NCBI RefSeq assembly: GCF_018372875.1
Contig: NZ_JAHAIF010000005.1
Span: 37,791-101,790, forward strand
Source: Clostridium sp.
GTDB lineage: Bacteria; Bacillota; Clostridia; Clostridiales; Clostridiaceae
Length of the DNA stretch: 64,000 nt
Direction: 5' to 3'
Shown here: positions 8,641 to 17,660 of the stretch, in pieces
Position numbering within the stretch: the stretch's first letter is position 1
Layout: every line of letters begins with the position of its first letter
Notes under the pieces: generated by a model
Seen by the model: the letters and a program-made list of their open reading frames with translations, nothing else
Database searches by the model: none
Told to the model about the DNA's origin: nothing
Translations under genes and position numbers: made by a program

Positions 8641-9350
8641 TGGAAAAGTTAGAAATGATGTATGAAGGAAAAGCAAAGAAGATTTATGCTACAGGAAATG
8701 CAGAAGAGGTTATTGTATATTACAAAGATGATGCAACAGCATTCAATGGAGAAAAGAAAGATCAAATAAATAACAAGGGTATCTTAAACAATGCAATAAC
8801 TTCAATGATATTTGAAATGTTAAATGAAAATGGTATAAAGACTCACTTTGTTAAGAAGCTAAATGACAGAGAACAACTTTGTAAAAAAGTTGAAATAGTA
8901 CCACTAGAAGTTATAGTAAGAAATGTGGCAGCAGGAAGCATGGCTAAGAGATTAGGACTTGAAGAAGGGTACAAGCTAAAGACTACAGTGTTTGAATTCT
9001 CTTATAAAGATGATGAATTAGGAGATCCACTAATAAATTCTTATCATGCAGTAGCAATTGGAGCTGCAACTTTTGAAGAAATTAAAACAATTTTAGATAT
9101 GACAGCTAAGATAAATGACTTACTAAAGGAATTCTTCTCTAAGTTAAATATTAACTTAATAGACTTTAAAATTGAATTTGGTAAACTTCCAAATGGAGAA
9201 ATTGTTTTAGCAGATGAAATTTCACCAGACACATGTAGATTCTGGGATGCAACTACAGGAGAAAAGTTAGATAAAGATAGATTTAGAAGAGATATGGGTA
9301 ACGTAGAAGAAGCTTACATTGAAATTTTAAACAGAATTAAAGGGGAATAG
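8640..9350 (+). CDS. purC: Phosphoribosylaminoimidazole-succinocarboxamide synthase
   Basis: A 236-residue SAICAR synthetase joining CAIR and aspartate with ATP. The N-terminal [12 protein letters not shown], the central [14 protein letters not shown] and the C-terminal [12 protein letters not shown] are hallmark stretches. Length matches the Bacillus enzyme. The ATG shares its first base with the purE TAA, and the GGAGAAGGAG ribosome site lies in the purE end. The product leads to the purB step, which is not in this operon. Confidence 0.97.
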   Translation: MEKLEMMYEGKAKKIYATGNAEEVIVYYKDDATAFNGEKKDQINNKGILNNAITSMIFEMLNENGIKTHFVKKLNDREQLCKKVEIVPLEVIVRNVAAGSMAKRLGLEEGYKLKTTVFEFSYKDDELGDPLINSYHAVAIGAATFEEIKTILDMTAKINDLLKEFFSKLNINLIDFKIEFGKLPNGEIVLADEISPDTCRFWDATTGEKLDKDRFRRDMGNVEEAYIEILNRIKGE

Positions 9351-9355
9351 TTGGG

Positions 9356-10786
9356 ATGAAAAAAGCTGACTTTCAATTAATACTAGATCCAAGTCTGGAT
9401 AAATTTAAAGATGAATGTGGTGTGTTTGGGGTATACTCAAACTCACCTATGGATGTAGCAGGTATGACCTACTATGGATTATATGCTCTTCAACATAGAG
9501 GACAAGAATCTGCAGGTATTGCAGTAGGAAATGGTGAAGAAGTAGACATTCATAAGGGTTTAGGTTTAATAACTGAAGCTTTTACAAAGGATGACTTAAA
9601 CAGATTAAAGGGGCATATAGCAATTGGTCATGTTAGATATTCAACAACAGGGTCAACTAAGGTAGAAAATGCACAACCACTTTTAGCATCATCAAAGCTT
9701 GGTCCTATAGCAATGGCTCATAATGGTAACCTAGTTAACGCAGATGTTATAAGAGATTTATTAGAAGATGGTGGTCATGTATTCCATACAACAATTGATT
9801 CAGAGGTTATAGCAACATTAATAGCAAGAGGTGCTAAGAGAGGTATTGAAAGAGCTGTTGTGGATGCTATACAGGCTGTTAGAGGAAGCTTTGCTATGGT
9901 TATAGCGACAAAGGATAAGCTTATTGGAGCTAGAGATCCACATGGTATAAGACCTCTTTGTATAGGTAAGGTTGATGATGCCTATGTAATGTCATCAGAA
10001 AGCTGTGCTTTAGATGCAGTAGGAGCAGAATTTGTTAGAGATGTTGAACCAGGGGAAGTTGTGGTTATTGATGAAAATGGAATAAGATCTATAAAATACT
10101 CTGAAAACACATTATGCCAAACTTGTGCCTTTGAATATATTTACTTTGCAAGACCTGATTCAATAATTGATGGTCTAGATGTTCAAGTTACAAGAGTTAA
10201 GGCTGGAGAAGAGTTATATAGAGAACATCCTATAGAAGCAGATATAGTATCAGCAGTACCAGATTCAGGTATACCAGCAGCTATAGGGTATGCAAGAGCA
10301 TCAGGAATTCCATATGACACAGCCTTTGTAAAGAATAGATATGTAGGAAGAACATTTATTACACCTTCTCAAGAAATAAGAGAAAAGGCTGTAGCAGTTA
10401 AGTTAAATCCTTTAAAGGTAAATGTAAAAGGTAAAAGAGTTGTCTTAATAGATGACTCAATAGTTAGAGGAACTACTTCAAAGCATTTAGTTGATTCTTT
10501 AAGAAGGGCAGGAGCTAAAGAAGTACATTTCCTTGTAGCATCACCAGTAGTTAAGTTCCCTTGTTATTTTGGAATTGATACTCCATATAGAAGTGAACTT
10601 ATAGGTGCAAATCACTCTATAGAAGAAATGGCAGATATGATAGGAGCAGATTCTTTAGGATACCTAAGTATGGATGGAATGTACAATACATTCAAAGGTA
10701 AAGAAGGATTTTGCGTTGGATGCTTCAATGGAGTATATCCAGTATCAACACCAATAGAAACTTCAAAAGATCATCTTGAAAGGTAG
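9356..10786 (+). CDS. purF: Amidophosphoribosyltransferase
   Basis: A 476-residue enzyme for the first committed step: PRPP plus glutamine to phosphoribosylamine. It has a 20-residue propeptide ending before Cys21 (KDECGVFG), the N-terminal nucleophile of the glutaminase domain. The PRPP-binding loop is VVLIDDSIVRGTT (about 362-374). Cysteines in CQTCAFEYI, FPCYFG and FCVGCFNG fit the [4Fe-4S] site of the Bacillus-type enzyme, which is oxygen-labile and suited to an anaerobe. It starts 5 bases after purC. It is third among the genes although it catalyses step 1. Confidence 0.97.
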   Translation: MKKADFQLILDPSLDKFKDECGVFGVYSNSPMDVAGMTYYGLYALQHRGQESAGIAVGNGEEVDIHKGLGLITEAFTKDDLNRLKGHIAIGHVRYSTTGSTKVENAQPLLASSKLGPIAMAHNGNLVNADVIRDLLEDGGHVFHTTIDSEVIATLIARGAKRGIERAVVDAIQAVRGSFAMVIATKDKLIGARDPHGIRPLCIGKVDDAYVMSSESCALDAVGAEFVRDVEPGEVVVIDENGIRSIKYSENTLCQTCAFEYIYFARPDSIIDGLDVQVTRVKAGEELYREHPIEADIVSAVPDSGIPAAIGYARASGIPYDTAFVKNRYVGRTFITPSQEIREKAVAVKLNPLKVNVKGKRVVLIDDSIVRGTTSKHLVDSLRRAGAKEVHFLVASPVVKFPCYFGIDTPYRSELIGANHSIEEMADMIGADSLGYLSMDGMYNTFKGKEGFCVGCFNGVYPVSTPIETSKDHLER

Positions 10787-10796
10787 TGGAGAGAAA

Positions 10797-11798
10797 ATGA
10801 TAACTTACAAAGATTCAGGGGTTAATATAGAAGAAGGTTATAAATCAGTTAAGCTTATAAAAGACTATGCAGCAAGAACAATGAGCAATTATGTTTTAAA
10901 TGGTCTTGGAAGCTTTGCAGGAATGGTTGAACTTCCAGAAGGGTACAAGAAACCAGTTTTAGTTTCTGGAACTGATGGAGTTGGAACAAAGCTTGATATA
11001 GCTTGCAAAAAGAAAAAGTATGATACAGTTGGAATTGACTGTGTTGCAATGTGTGTTAATGATATTCTTTGTCATGGAGCAAAGCCACTATTTTTCTTAG
11101 ATTATATAGCTTGTGGAAAGCTTGAAGCAGAAGTAGCTGCAGATTTAGTTAAGGGTGTATCAGAAGGATGCCTTCAATCAAACTGCGCTTTAGTAGGTGG
11201 AGAAACAGCTGAAATGCCAGGTTTCTATAAAGAGGGGGACTATGATATAGCAGGGTTTGCTGTGGGGATAGCAGATAAGGATGAAATAATAGATGGTACA
11301 AAAATTGAAGATGGAGATGCTTTAGTGGGAATAGGATCTTCAGGAATTCATTCAAATGGGTTTTCTTTAGTTAGAAAGCTATTTACAAACTTAGATGAAG
11401 AATTTAATGGGGAAGAAGTTTGGAAAACATTAATTACTCCAACTAAGATTTATGTTAAGCCAGTTTTAAAGCTTATGGAAAGCTTTGAAATTAGAGGGAT
11501 GGCTCATGTAACAGGTGGAGGATTTATAGAAAATGTTCCAAGAATGTTTAATGGCAGAGAGTTAACAGCTGTTATTAACAAGGATAGTTACCAAATACCA
11601 GCTATTTTTGATAGAATGGTTGAACTTGGAGTTGATAAAGACCATATGTATAACACATTTAATATGGGCATTGGATTTGTTTTATGTGTTAAAAAAGAGG
11701 ATGCTGAATCAGTAACAAAAGCTCTTATAGAAATGGGAGAAAAGGCTTATGTAATTGGTCATGTAACCTCTGGAGGTGAAGGTATTTGTTTAAGATAG
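10797..11798 (+). CDS. purM: Phosphoribosylformylglycinamidine cyclo-ligase
   Basis: A 333-residue AIR synthetase closing the imidazole ring with ATP. The family stretches VSGTDGVGTKLDIA, CVNDILCHGAKPLFFLDY and GGETAEMPGFY are present, and the length is standard. I chose ATG 10797 because GGAGAG at 10788-10793 is close by and purF ends at 10786; an in-frame TTG at 10776 would start inside purF and add seven odd residues. Its 3' end overlaps purN by 13 bases, and its last codons contain the purN ribosome site. Confidence 0.96.
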   Translation: MITYKDSGVNIEEGYKSVKLIKDYAARTMSNYVLNGLGSFAGMVELPEGYKKPVLVSGTDGVGTKLDIACKKKKYDTVGIDCVAMCVNDILCHGAKPLFFLDYIACGKLEAEVAADLVKGVSEGCLQSNCALVGGETAEMPGFYKEGDYDIAGFAVGIADKDEIIDGTKIEDGDALVGIGSSGIHSNGFSLVRKLFTNLDEEFNGEEVWKTLITPTKIYVKPVLKLMESFEIRGMAHVTGGGFIENVPRMFNGRELTAVINKDSYQIPAIFDRMVELGVDKDHMYNTFNMGIGFVLCVKKEDAESVTKALIEMGEKAYVIGHVTSGGEGICLR

Positions 11799-12394
11799 CA
11801 GTTCTTGTATCAGGGGGAGGAACAAACCTTCAGTCCATAATAGATGCAGTTAAAGTTGGGGAATTAGACTGTAAAATAGAAATGGTCATTAGTAGTAAAG
11901 ATGGTGTCTATGCCTTGGAGAGAGCAAAGGAAGCAGGTATAGATACATATGTAGTTAGTAAGAAAGAATATGGGGAAAATCAATCAAATAGAATTTTAGA
12001 ATTAACTGAAGGAAAGGTAGATTTAATAGTCCTTGCAGGGTATTTATCAATACTAGATGGGGAAATTTTAGATAAGTTTAAAAATAGGATCATTAATATA
12101 CACCCTTCCTTAATACCTTCATTTTGTGGCCCTAAAATGTATGGACTTCATGTACATGAAGCTGCAATTAAGAAGGGAGTTAAAGTTTCTGGCTGTACAG
12201 TTCATTTTGTAAATAATGAAGTAGATGGGGGAGCAATTATTTTACAAGAAGCTGTACCAGTATATTTTGAAGATAGTGCGGAAGATCTTCAAAAAAGAAT
12301 ATTAGTAAAAGAACACCTGTTACTACCAAAAGCAATAAAGTTGATTTCAGAAGGTAAAGTTAATGTTATAGATGGAAGAAGTAAAATTTATTAA
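11786..12394 (+). CDS. purN: Phosphoribosylglycinamide formyltransferase (TTG start)
   Basis: A 202-residue, folate-dependent GAR transformylase. The N-terminal loop [13 protein letters not shown] and the catalytic Asn/His/Asp in INIHPSLIP and VDGGAI are present. Translation very likely starts at TTG 11786: GGAGG at 11772-11776, inside purM, is nine bases upstream, and the product begins [12 protein letters not shown] exactly as in relatives, whereas no ATG is suitably placed. The rare start plus the 13-base overlap with purM suggests its level is set by coupling to purM translation. In the formyl-acceptor region the usual YMRIL is YLSIL, a mild variant. Confidence 0.95.
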   Translation: MFKIAVLVSGGGTNLQSIIDAVKVGELDCKIEMVISSKDGVYALERAKEAGIDTYVVSKKEYGENQSNRILELTEGKVDLIVLAGYLSILDGEILDKFKNRIINIHPSLIPSFCGPKMYGLHVHEAAIKKGVKVSGCTVHFVNNEVDGGAIILQEAVPVYFEDSAEDLQKRILVKEHLLLPKAIKLISEGKVNVIDGRSKIY

Positions 12395-12410
12395 ATTGGA
12401 GGCCAAGTTA

Positions 12411-13916
12411 ATGAAAAAGAGAGCGTTAATTAGCGTATTTTACAAAGATGGCGTATTAGAATTTGCTAAGTTTTTAGAAAAAAGAGGAGTTGAAATTCTT
12501 TCAACTGGTGGAACTTACAAACATTTAAAGGAAAATGGAGTTAATGTAATTGAAGTAAATGAAGTTACTAACTTCCCAGAAATGTTAGATGGAAGAGTAA
12601 AAACATTACATCCATTAGTTCATGCAGGAATTTTGGCAATAAGAGATAATGAAGAACATATGAATGCTTTAAAGGAAAGAGACATAAATACAATAGATTA
12701 CGTTGTAGTTAATTTATATCCATTCTTTGAAAAGGTTAAAGAAGACTTAACATTTGAAGAAAAGGTTGAGTTTATTGATATTGGTGGTCCAACAATGTTA
12801 AGAGCAGCAGCTAAGAACTTCCAAGACGTAGTTGTAATTTCAGATAAGAATGACTATGGTAAGGTAATGGAAGAAATAGAGGCTGAAGGTGAGGTTTCTT
12901 ACAATACAAAGAAGAGATTAGCTGGTAAAGTATTTAACTTAATGGGAGCATATGATGCTGCTATTGCTAACTTTATGTTAGAAGGAGTTGAAGAATATCC
13001 AGAATATCTATCAGTTTCATTTAAGAAAAAGCAAGGTTTAAGATATGGTGAAAACTCTCATCAAAGTGCAGCTTTCTATGAATCTACAACAGTAGAAGGT
13101 GCTATGAACACATTTGATGTATTAAATGGTAAAGAGTTATCATACAACAACTTTAAGGATATGGATATTGCTTGGAAATGTGCAAATGAATTTGATGAAC
13201 CAACTTGTTGTGCATTAAAGCATAATACTCCATGTGGTGTTGCAACTGGTAAAGATGCTTATGAAGCATATATGAAAGCTTACGAAGTTGACCCTACATC
13301 AATCTTTGGTGGAATAGTTGCTTTCAATAGAAAAGTAGATAAGAAAACTGCTGAAGAAATGGTTAAAATATTCTTAGAAGTAATAGCAGCTCCAGAATAT
13401 GATGAAGATGCTTTAGAAGTATTAAAAACTAAGAAGAATTTAAGAGTTCTTAGAATGCATAATACTCCAAAGGATGAAAGATACATGGTTACAGTTGATG
13501 GTGGTATCTTAGTTCAAGAAGAAGATAAAAAGTTAATTGATGAAATAAAAGTTGTTACAGAAAAGGCTCCTACAGAAGAAGAAATGAAGGATTTAATCTT
13601 TGGTATGAAGGTAGTTAAGTATGTTAAGTCTAATGCTATAGTGGTAGCACATGATGGAATTGCACTAGGAATTGGTGGTGGACAAGTTAATAGAATTTGG
13701 CCAACAGAAGATGCATTAAAGAGAGGTAAGGGAGCTACAATTTTAGCTTCAGATGCATTCTTCCCATTTAGAGATGTAGTAGATCAAGCAGCTAAAGCTG
13801 GAATTAAGGCTATAATTCAACCAGGTGGTTCATTAAGAGACCAAGAATCAATAGATGCATGTAATGAACATGGAATAGCTATGGTATTTACAGGGCTAAG
13901 ACACTTCAAACACTAA
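12411..13916 (+). CDS. purH: Bifunctional AICAR transformylase/IMP cyclohydrolase
   Basis: A 501-residue enzyme for the last two steps to IMP. The N-terminal MGS-like cyclohydrolase domain (to about 190) carries STGGTYKHL and [12 protein letters not shown]. The C-terminal transformylase carries LRYGENSHQ and KHNTPCG, including the catalytic Lys-His. I chose ATG 12411: GGAGG is at 12398-12402, eight bases upstream, and purN stops at 12394; the longer frame from 12372 overlaps purN and adds 13 unlikely residues. A 35-base gap separates it from purD. Confidence 0.97.
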   Translation: MKKRALISVFYKDGVLEFAKFLEKRGVEILSTGGTYKHLKENGVNVIEVNEVTNFPEMLDGRVKTLHPLVHAGILAIRDNEEHMNALKERDINTIDYVVVNLYPFFEKVKEDLTFEEKVEFIDIGGPTMLRAAAKNFQDVVVISDKNDYGKVMEEIEAEGEVSYNTKKRLAGKVFNLMGAYDAAIANFMLEGVEEYPEYLSVSFKKKQGLRYGENSHQSAAFYESTTVEGAMNTFDVLNGKELSYNNFKDMDIAWKCANEFDEPTCCALKHNTPCGVATGKDAYEAYMKAYEVDPTSIFGGIVAFNRKVDKKTAEEMVKIFLEVIAAPEYDEDALEVLKTKKNLRVLRMHNTPKDERYMVTVDGGILVQEEDKKLIDEIKVVTEKAPTEEEMKDLIFGMKVVKYVKSNAIVVAHDGIALGIGGGQVNRIWPTEDALKRGKGATILASDAFFPFRDVVDQAAKAGIKAIIQPGGSLRDQESIDACNEHGIAMVFTGLRHFKH

Positions 13917-13951
13917 TTAGTGAAGAATTAATAGTTTTTGGGAGGATAAAT

Positions 13952-15202
13952 ATGAAGTTATTATTAGTTGGGTCAGGTGGAAGAGAACATGCTATTGCTT
14001 GGAAGCTTGCACAAAGTCCAAAGGTAGATAAAATATATGTGGCACCAGGTAATGGTGGGACAGCTTTAGAAAATAAATGTGAAAATATCAATATAACAGA
14101 TATAGATAAATTAGTAGAGTTTGCAAAAAATAATGATATACATCTAACAGTGGTTGGACCTGAGGACCCTCTTACTAAAGGAATAACTGATAAGTTTAAG
14201 GCAGAAGGATTAAGATGTTTTGGACCAGATTCTGAAGGTGCAAAACTTGAAGGAAGTAAGAGTTTTTCAAAGTTCTTTATGAAGAAGTATGGAGTTAAAA
14301 CTGCTGAATATGAAGTATTTACAAACCCAGAAGAGGCTCTATCATATCTTTATGATTGTGAATATCCAATAGTTATAAAGGCAGATGGACTTGCAGCTGG
14401 AAAGGGTGTAGTTATTTGCGAAAGCAAAGAAGATGCCATGAAGGCTGTACAAAACCTTATGATTGATGATGCTTTTAATGGAGCAGGGCAAAAGATAGTA
14501 GTGGAAGAATTCTTAGAAGGTGTTGAAGCTTCAATCCTTTCTATATGTGATGGAAAAAGAATAATCCCATTTATATCTGCTAAAGATCATAAGCAAATAT
14601 ATGATGGTGGTAAGGGACCTAATACTGGTGGTATGGGAGTTCTTGCACCAAATCCATATGTTACTAGTGAAGTAATGAGAGAATTTGAAGATAACATTAT
14701 GGCTAATACTTTAAGGGGAATACAAGAAGAAGGCTTTGACTTTAAGGGAATTATTTTCTTTGGTCTTATGATAACTAAAAAGGGAGTATACCTACTAGAG
14801 TACAATGTTAGAATGGGTGACCCAGAAACTCAATCAGTGCTTCATTTAATGGAAAGTGACTTATATGAAGTTATTGAGGCTGCAATGGATGAAAGATTAA
14901 ATGAAATTCAAGTAGAGTGGAAGGATGAAGTTTGTATAAACGTAGTTCTTGCATCTAGTGGATATCCAGGAAGTTTCCAAAAGGGATTCCCAATTACAAT
15001 AGATGAAAGTATAAAGGATAATGTCTTTTTAGCAGGAGCAAAGCTTGAAAATGGAGTTTTAAAGACTAGTGGAGGTAGAGTTCTTTCTGTAATTGGTACA
15101 GGTAAGACTTTAGAGGAAGCTAGGGAAGAAGCTTATAGAAATGTTGAACTTGTTGACTTTATGGGAGCTTATTGTAGAAAAGATATAGGGATATTTGAAT
15201 AA
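13952..15202 (+). CDS. purD: Phosphoribosylamine-glycine ligase
   Basis: A 416-residue ATP-grasp enzyme (GAR synthetase, step 2). The N-terminal MKLLLVGSGGREHAIAWKL, the ATP-grasp loops IKADGLAAGKGV and DHKQIYDGG, and the metal-binding NVRMGDPE are all intact. TGGGAGG precedes the ATG. It is the last gene of the purine operon and is followed by a strong terminator. The last 188 bases of the gene plus the terminator recur in a diverged form at 27081-27310, on the far side of the sugar island. Confidence 0.97.
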   Translation: MKLLLVGSGGREHAIAWKLAQSPKVDKIYVAPGNGGTALENKCENINITDIDKLVEFAKNNDIHLTVVGPEDPLTKGITDKFKAEGLRCFGPDSEGAKLEGSKSFSKFFMKKYGVKTAEYEVFTNPEEALSYLYDCEYPIVIKADGLAAGKGVVICESKEDAMKAVQNLMIDDAFNGAGQKIVVEEFLEGVEASILSICDGKRIIPFISAKDHKQIYDGGKGPNTGGMGVLAPNPYVTSEVMREFEDNIMANTLRGIQEEGFDFKGIIFFGLMITKKGVYLLEYNVRMGDPETQSVLHLMESDLYEVIEAAMDERLNEIQVEWKDEVCINVVLASSGYPGSFQKGFPITIDESIKDNVFLAGAKLENGVLKTSGGRVLSVIGTGKTLEEAREEAYRNVELVDFMGAYCRKDIGIFE

Positions 15203-15245
15203 GTAGTAGAGATTAAGAGGAAATCCAGCGCTTGCTGGATTTCTT
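15015..15245 (+). repeat. Left copy of the 231-bp purD-tail direct repeat
   Basis: Covers the purD 3' end, stop and terminator. It aligns with 27081-27310 at about 92% identity by eye, with one single-base gap, and brackets the sugar island. Confidence 0.9.
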
Positions 15246-15250
15246 TTTTT
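15219..15250 (+). terminator. Intrinsic terminator of the purine operon
   Basis: GAAATCCAGC-GCTT-GCTGGATTTC, ten perfect pairs, then seven T. Confidence 0.93.
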
Positions 15251-15254
15251 AATG

Positions 15255-15360
15255 TCTATAATTTCCTTACCTTTAGTACGGGTGGGGTGGATATTTGTTT
15301 TGATGTGACTTGGAGCGTAGCGACGGAACAAACAAAATAAATATCCACTTCACCTTTTTT
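15255..15360 (+). repeat. Dispersed structured element, copy 2
   Basis: TATAAT at 15257-15262, TTCCTTACC, then arms starting GGTGGGGTGGATATTTG and ending ATATCCACTTCACC. All 22 positions pair (19 Watson-Crick, 3 G-U), followed by six T. The AT-rich leader of the other copies is missing because the purD terminator abuts it. Confidence 0.87.
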
Positions 15361-15583
15361 ATGTAGATTATCACTATTTTTATCTTTAACAAAAATATTG
15401 TGTATTATTTATTTACTATCTGTATAAAAAAATTTTAAAAATCAATATACAATATTTATGAGAAAATATATATTATTGTAAAAATTTATAGTGAAACGTG
15501 AGGGGATAGTAAATAAAAAGCATATATGTGTGTTAAAAATGAATTTAATGTATAGAAAATTTTATTTTGTTTAAAAATGTCGT
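15361..15583. promoter_or_regulatory. AT-rich control region with an inverted repeat at 15393-15457
   Basis: AAATATTGTGTATTATTT (15393-15410) faces an imperfect complement ending ACAATATTT (to 15457) around a loop of roughly 28 bases. It lies about 130-190 bases upstream of the operon's -35, where an enhancer-type regulator such as LevR would bind. No gene is seen in this stretch, and no -24/-12 promoter. Confidence 0.4.
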
Positions 15584-15612
15584 TTGATGATAGAAAATAC
15601 AGAATCTATAAT
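15584..15612 (+). promoter_or_regulatory. Sigma-A promoter of the island PTS operon
   Basis: TTGATG (15584-15589), exactly 17 bases, then a perfect TATAAT (15607-15612). It lies 33 bases before the IIA start codon. Confidence 0.7.
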
Positions 15613-15644
15613 ATAAGTGTAAATTACATACAAGGAGGTAACAT

Positions 15645-15956
15645 ATGAATACAGAAACAATTGCAATGACTTTGATTGCTTATTCTGGAGATGCAAGAAC
15701 TTTAGCGTTTCAAGCATTACAAGCTGCAAAAAAAGGGGATTTTGATAAAGCAGATTGCTTAATGGAGGAAAGTGAAAAAGCATCTACACAAGCACATAAA
15801 GCCCAAACAGATCTTTTGGTTGCAGAGGCTAATGGAGAGAGGGCAGATATAAATGTTCTATTGATTCACTCACAAGATCATTTAATGACAAGTATGTTAG
15901 CACAAGAATTAATTAATGAAATGATTGAAATGTATAAACAACAAAAAAATAAATAG
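15645..15956 (+). CDS. PTS lactose/cellobiose-family IIA component
   Basis: A 103-residue IIA of the lactose/N,N'-diacetylchitobiose/beta-glucoside family. It takes a phosphate from HPr on His75 and passes it to IIB; Asp78 and His79 complete the LIHSQDHLM motif and bind the trimer's central metal. The N-terminal AMTLIAYSGDAR is also family-typical. AAGGAGG precedes the ATG. First gene of the island operon, 12 bases before IIB. With lichenan, cellobiose and chitobiose systems so alike, the sugar cannot be named; a beta-glucoside-type disaccharide is likely from the GH1 genes downstream. Confidence 0.93.
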   Translation: MNTETIAMTLIAYSGDARTLAFQALQAAKKGDFDKADCLMEESEKASTQAHKAQTDLLVAEANGERADINVLLIHSQDHLMTSMLAQELINEMIEMYKQQKNK

Positions 15957-15968
15957 GAGGAAATAAAA

Positions 15969-16265
15969 ATGAGAGTTTTATTAGCATGTGGAGCTGGATT
16001 ATCAACAAGTATTTTAATGAAAAAAATGGAGAAATATTGTGAGGGAATAGGAGAAGAATTAAAAATTGATGCTGTTCCTGTAAATAATGTAGAAGGATAT
16101 CAAAATGATTATGATTGTGTATTGATTGGTCCTCAAGTTTCTTATCGTTTAGATGAATTAAAAGAAATTTTAACTATCCCTGTGGCAGGAATACCTTCGT
16201 TAGATTATGCTATTGGAAATGCAGAAAATGTTATGAAATTAGCTCATAAGATTACAGGAAAATAA
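15969..16265 (+). CDS. PTS lactose/cellobiose-family IIB component
   Basis: A 98-residue cytoplasmic IIB. The P-loop with the phosphorylated Cys7 is LLACGAGLSTSILMKKM. It receives phosphate from IIA and gives it to the sugar carried by IIC. TAGGAGG precedes the ATG. Paralogues in the window are at 45623 and 48852. Confidence 0.93.
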   Translation: MRVLLACGAGLSTSILMKKMEKYCEGIGEELKIDAVPVNNVEGYQNDYDCVLIGPQVSYRLDELKEILTIPVAGIPSLDYAIGNAENVMKLAHKITGK

Positions 16266-16281
16266 TTTAGGAGGAGATAAT

Positions 16282-17595
16282 ATGAATAATAAATTAGAAC
16301 AATTTGCTAATAGCGCATTTATGAAAAAGATCCAACAAGTAAGCGTGAAATTATCTAAAAGTCCTGCCTTTGGCACAATTAGTCAAGGTATGGGAGGAAC
16401 AATGGGACTTATAATGATTGGTGCTGTTGTACAAATTATTTGTGCTGTTGGTGGATTGGTATTTGGCTGGAAAGCTGGTCATCCAATTTATGATGTATTG
16501 TATATGCCTTATGAATTAACAATGGGGTTGTTAGGACTATTCATGTCATTTACATTAGCATATAACTATGCAAAACGTTTAGGAGTAAAAGCAACAATCC
16601 AATCTGGATTTACATCTATGGTATGCTTTATCCTAGTTTGTTCACCACTTATGTCAACCACAACAGAAGCAGGTGCTACCATTCGTTCTTTAAATGTTAG
16701 TGCTTTAGGTGCAAACGGAATCTTTTGTGCAATTTTAATTGGTTTATTATCTGTTCGTATTACAAAATATGCTGTGGATCATAACTGGATAATTCGTATG
16801 CCAGATGTAGTTCCTGAAGGAATTTTAAATAGTTTTAACTCTATTATACCTTCCGGATTAAATATTATAGTTTGGTATGGTTTAGCTGTTGCAATTTCTA
16901 ACTTTACCAATGGAGCAATGACATTAGGTACATTAATCACTACAACCATTGCGACACCTTTATCTTACCTTGTATCACCATTAGGAATGATTGTAATTGT
17001 TATGGTTTTCTGCTTGAGCTGGTTCTTTGGTATTCACGGTGGTAGTGTTGTATTTACAGCAATTATGCCAATTTATATTGCAGCATATGCAACAAATGCA
17101 GAAGCTGCAGCTGCAGGACAACCTCTTGTATTTAATCCAATATTCTTATATGGTTGTTTAACTGTTATTGGTGGTTCTGGAAATACATTACCGTTATGTA
17201 TTATGGGATTAAAGAGTAAATCTAAACAGATAAGTGCAGTTGCGAAAGCATCTTTGGTTCCAGGTCTTTTCAATATTAATGAGCCTGCAATTTTTGGATT
17301 TCCGATTATGTATAACCCAGTTCTATTGATTCCATTTGTTTTGAATTCCTTAGTTGTTATGCTTTTTATGTACATCGGATACTCATTCAATTTAATGGCA
17401 TTGCCTCAAGTATTGATTATGACAACTTTACCTGTTGGAATTCAACAATTAATGGCTTCTTTGGATTGGCGTAATGTTATATTCTGTGCTTTAATGTTGC
17501 CAATAGTATATCTAGTATATTTTCCATTTTTTAAGATTTACGAAAAGCAATGTATTGCAAAAGAAGAGGCAGAAGCTGCTGAACTTGGAGAGTAA
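16282..17595 (+). CDS. PTS lactose/cellobiose-family IIC permease
   Basis: A 437-residue membrane permease with about ten hydrophobic segments, which transports and phosphorylates the sugar with IIB. Family landmarks are SWFFGIHGGSVV (about 250-260) and the NINEPAIFGFPIMYNP stretch (about 331-346), which in the ChbC structure holds the sugar-binding Glu and Asn. AGGAGG precedes the ATG. CGT arginine codons are frequent, unlike the flanking purine genes. The IIC of the second operon (49166) is a distinct paralogue. Confidence 0.93.
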   Translation: MNNKLEQFANSAFMKKIQQVSVKLSKSPAFGTISQGMGGTMGLIMIGAVVQIICAVGGLVFGWKAGHPIYDVLYMPYELTMGLLGLFMSFTLAYNYAKRLGVKATIQSGFTSMVCFILVCSPLMSTTTEAGATIRSLNVSALGANGIFCAILIGLLSVRITKYAVDHNWIIRMPDVVPEGILNSFNSIIPSGLNIIVWYGLAVAISNFTNGAMTLGTLITTTIATPLSYLVSPLGMIVIVMVFCLSWFFGIHGGSVVFTAIMPIYIAAYATNAEAAAAGQPLVFNPIFLYGCLTVIGGSGNTLPLCIMGLKSKSKQISAVAKASLVPGLFNINEPAIFGFPIMYNPVLLIPFVLNSLVVMLFMYIGYSFNLMALPQVLIMTTLPVGIQQLMASLDWRNVIFCALMLPIVYLVYFPFFKIYEKQCIAKEEAEAAELGE

Positions 17596-17660
17596 TTAAG
17601 AAGGAATCATATTGTCAATTAAAAGAAAAACTTCCGTAATAAAATAAGGAGGAAATGAAT

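Noticed and set aside
15361..15644. A sigma-54 promoter for the island PTS operon
   Set aside because: I looked for TGGC-N-TTGC spacing in this stretch and found none, whereas a good sigma-A promoter is present.
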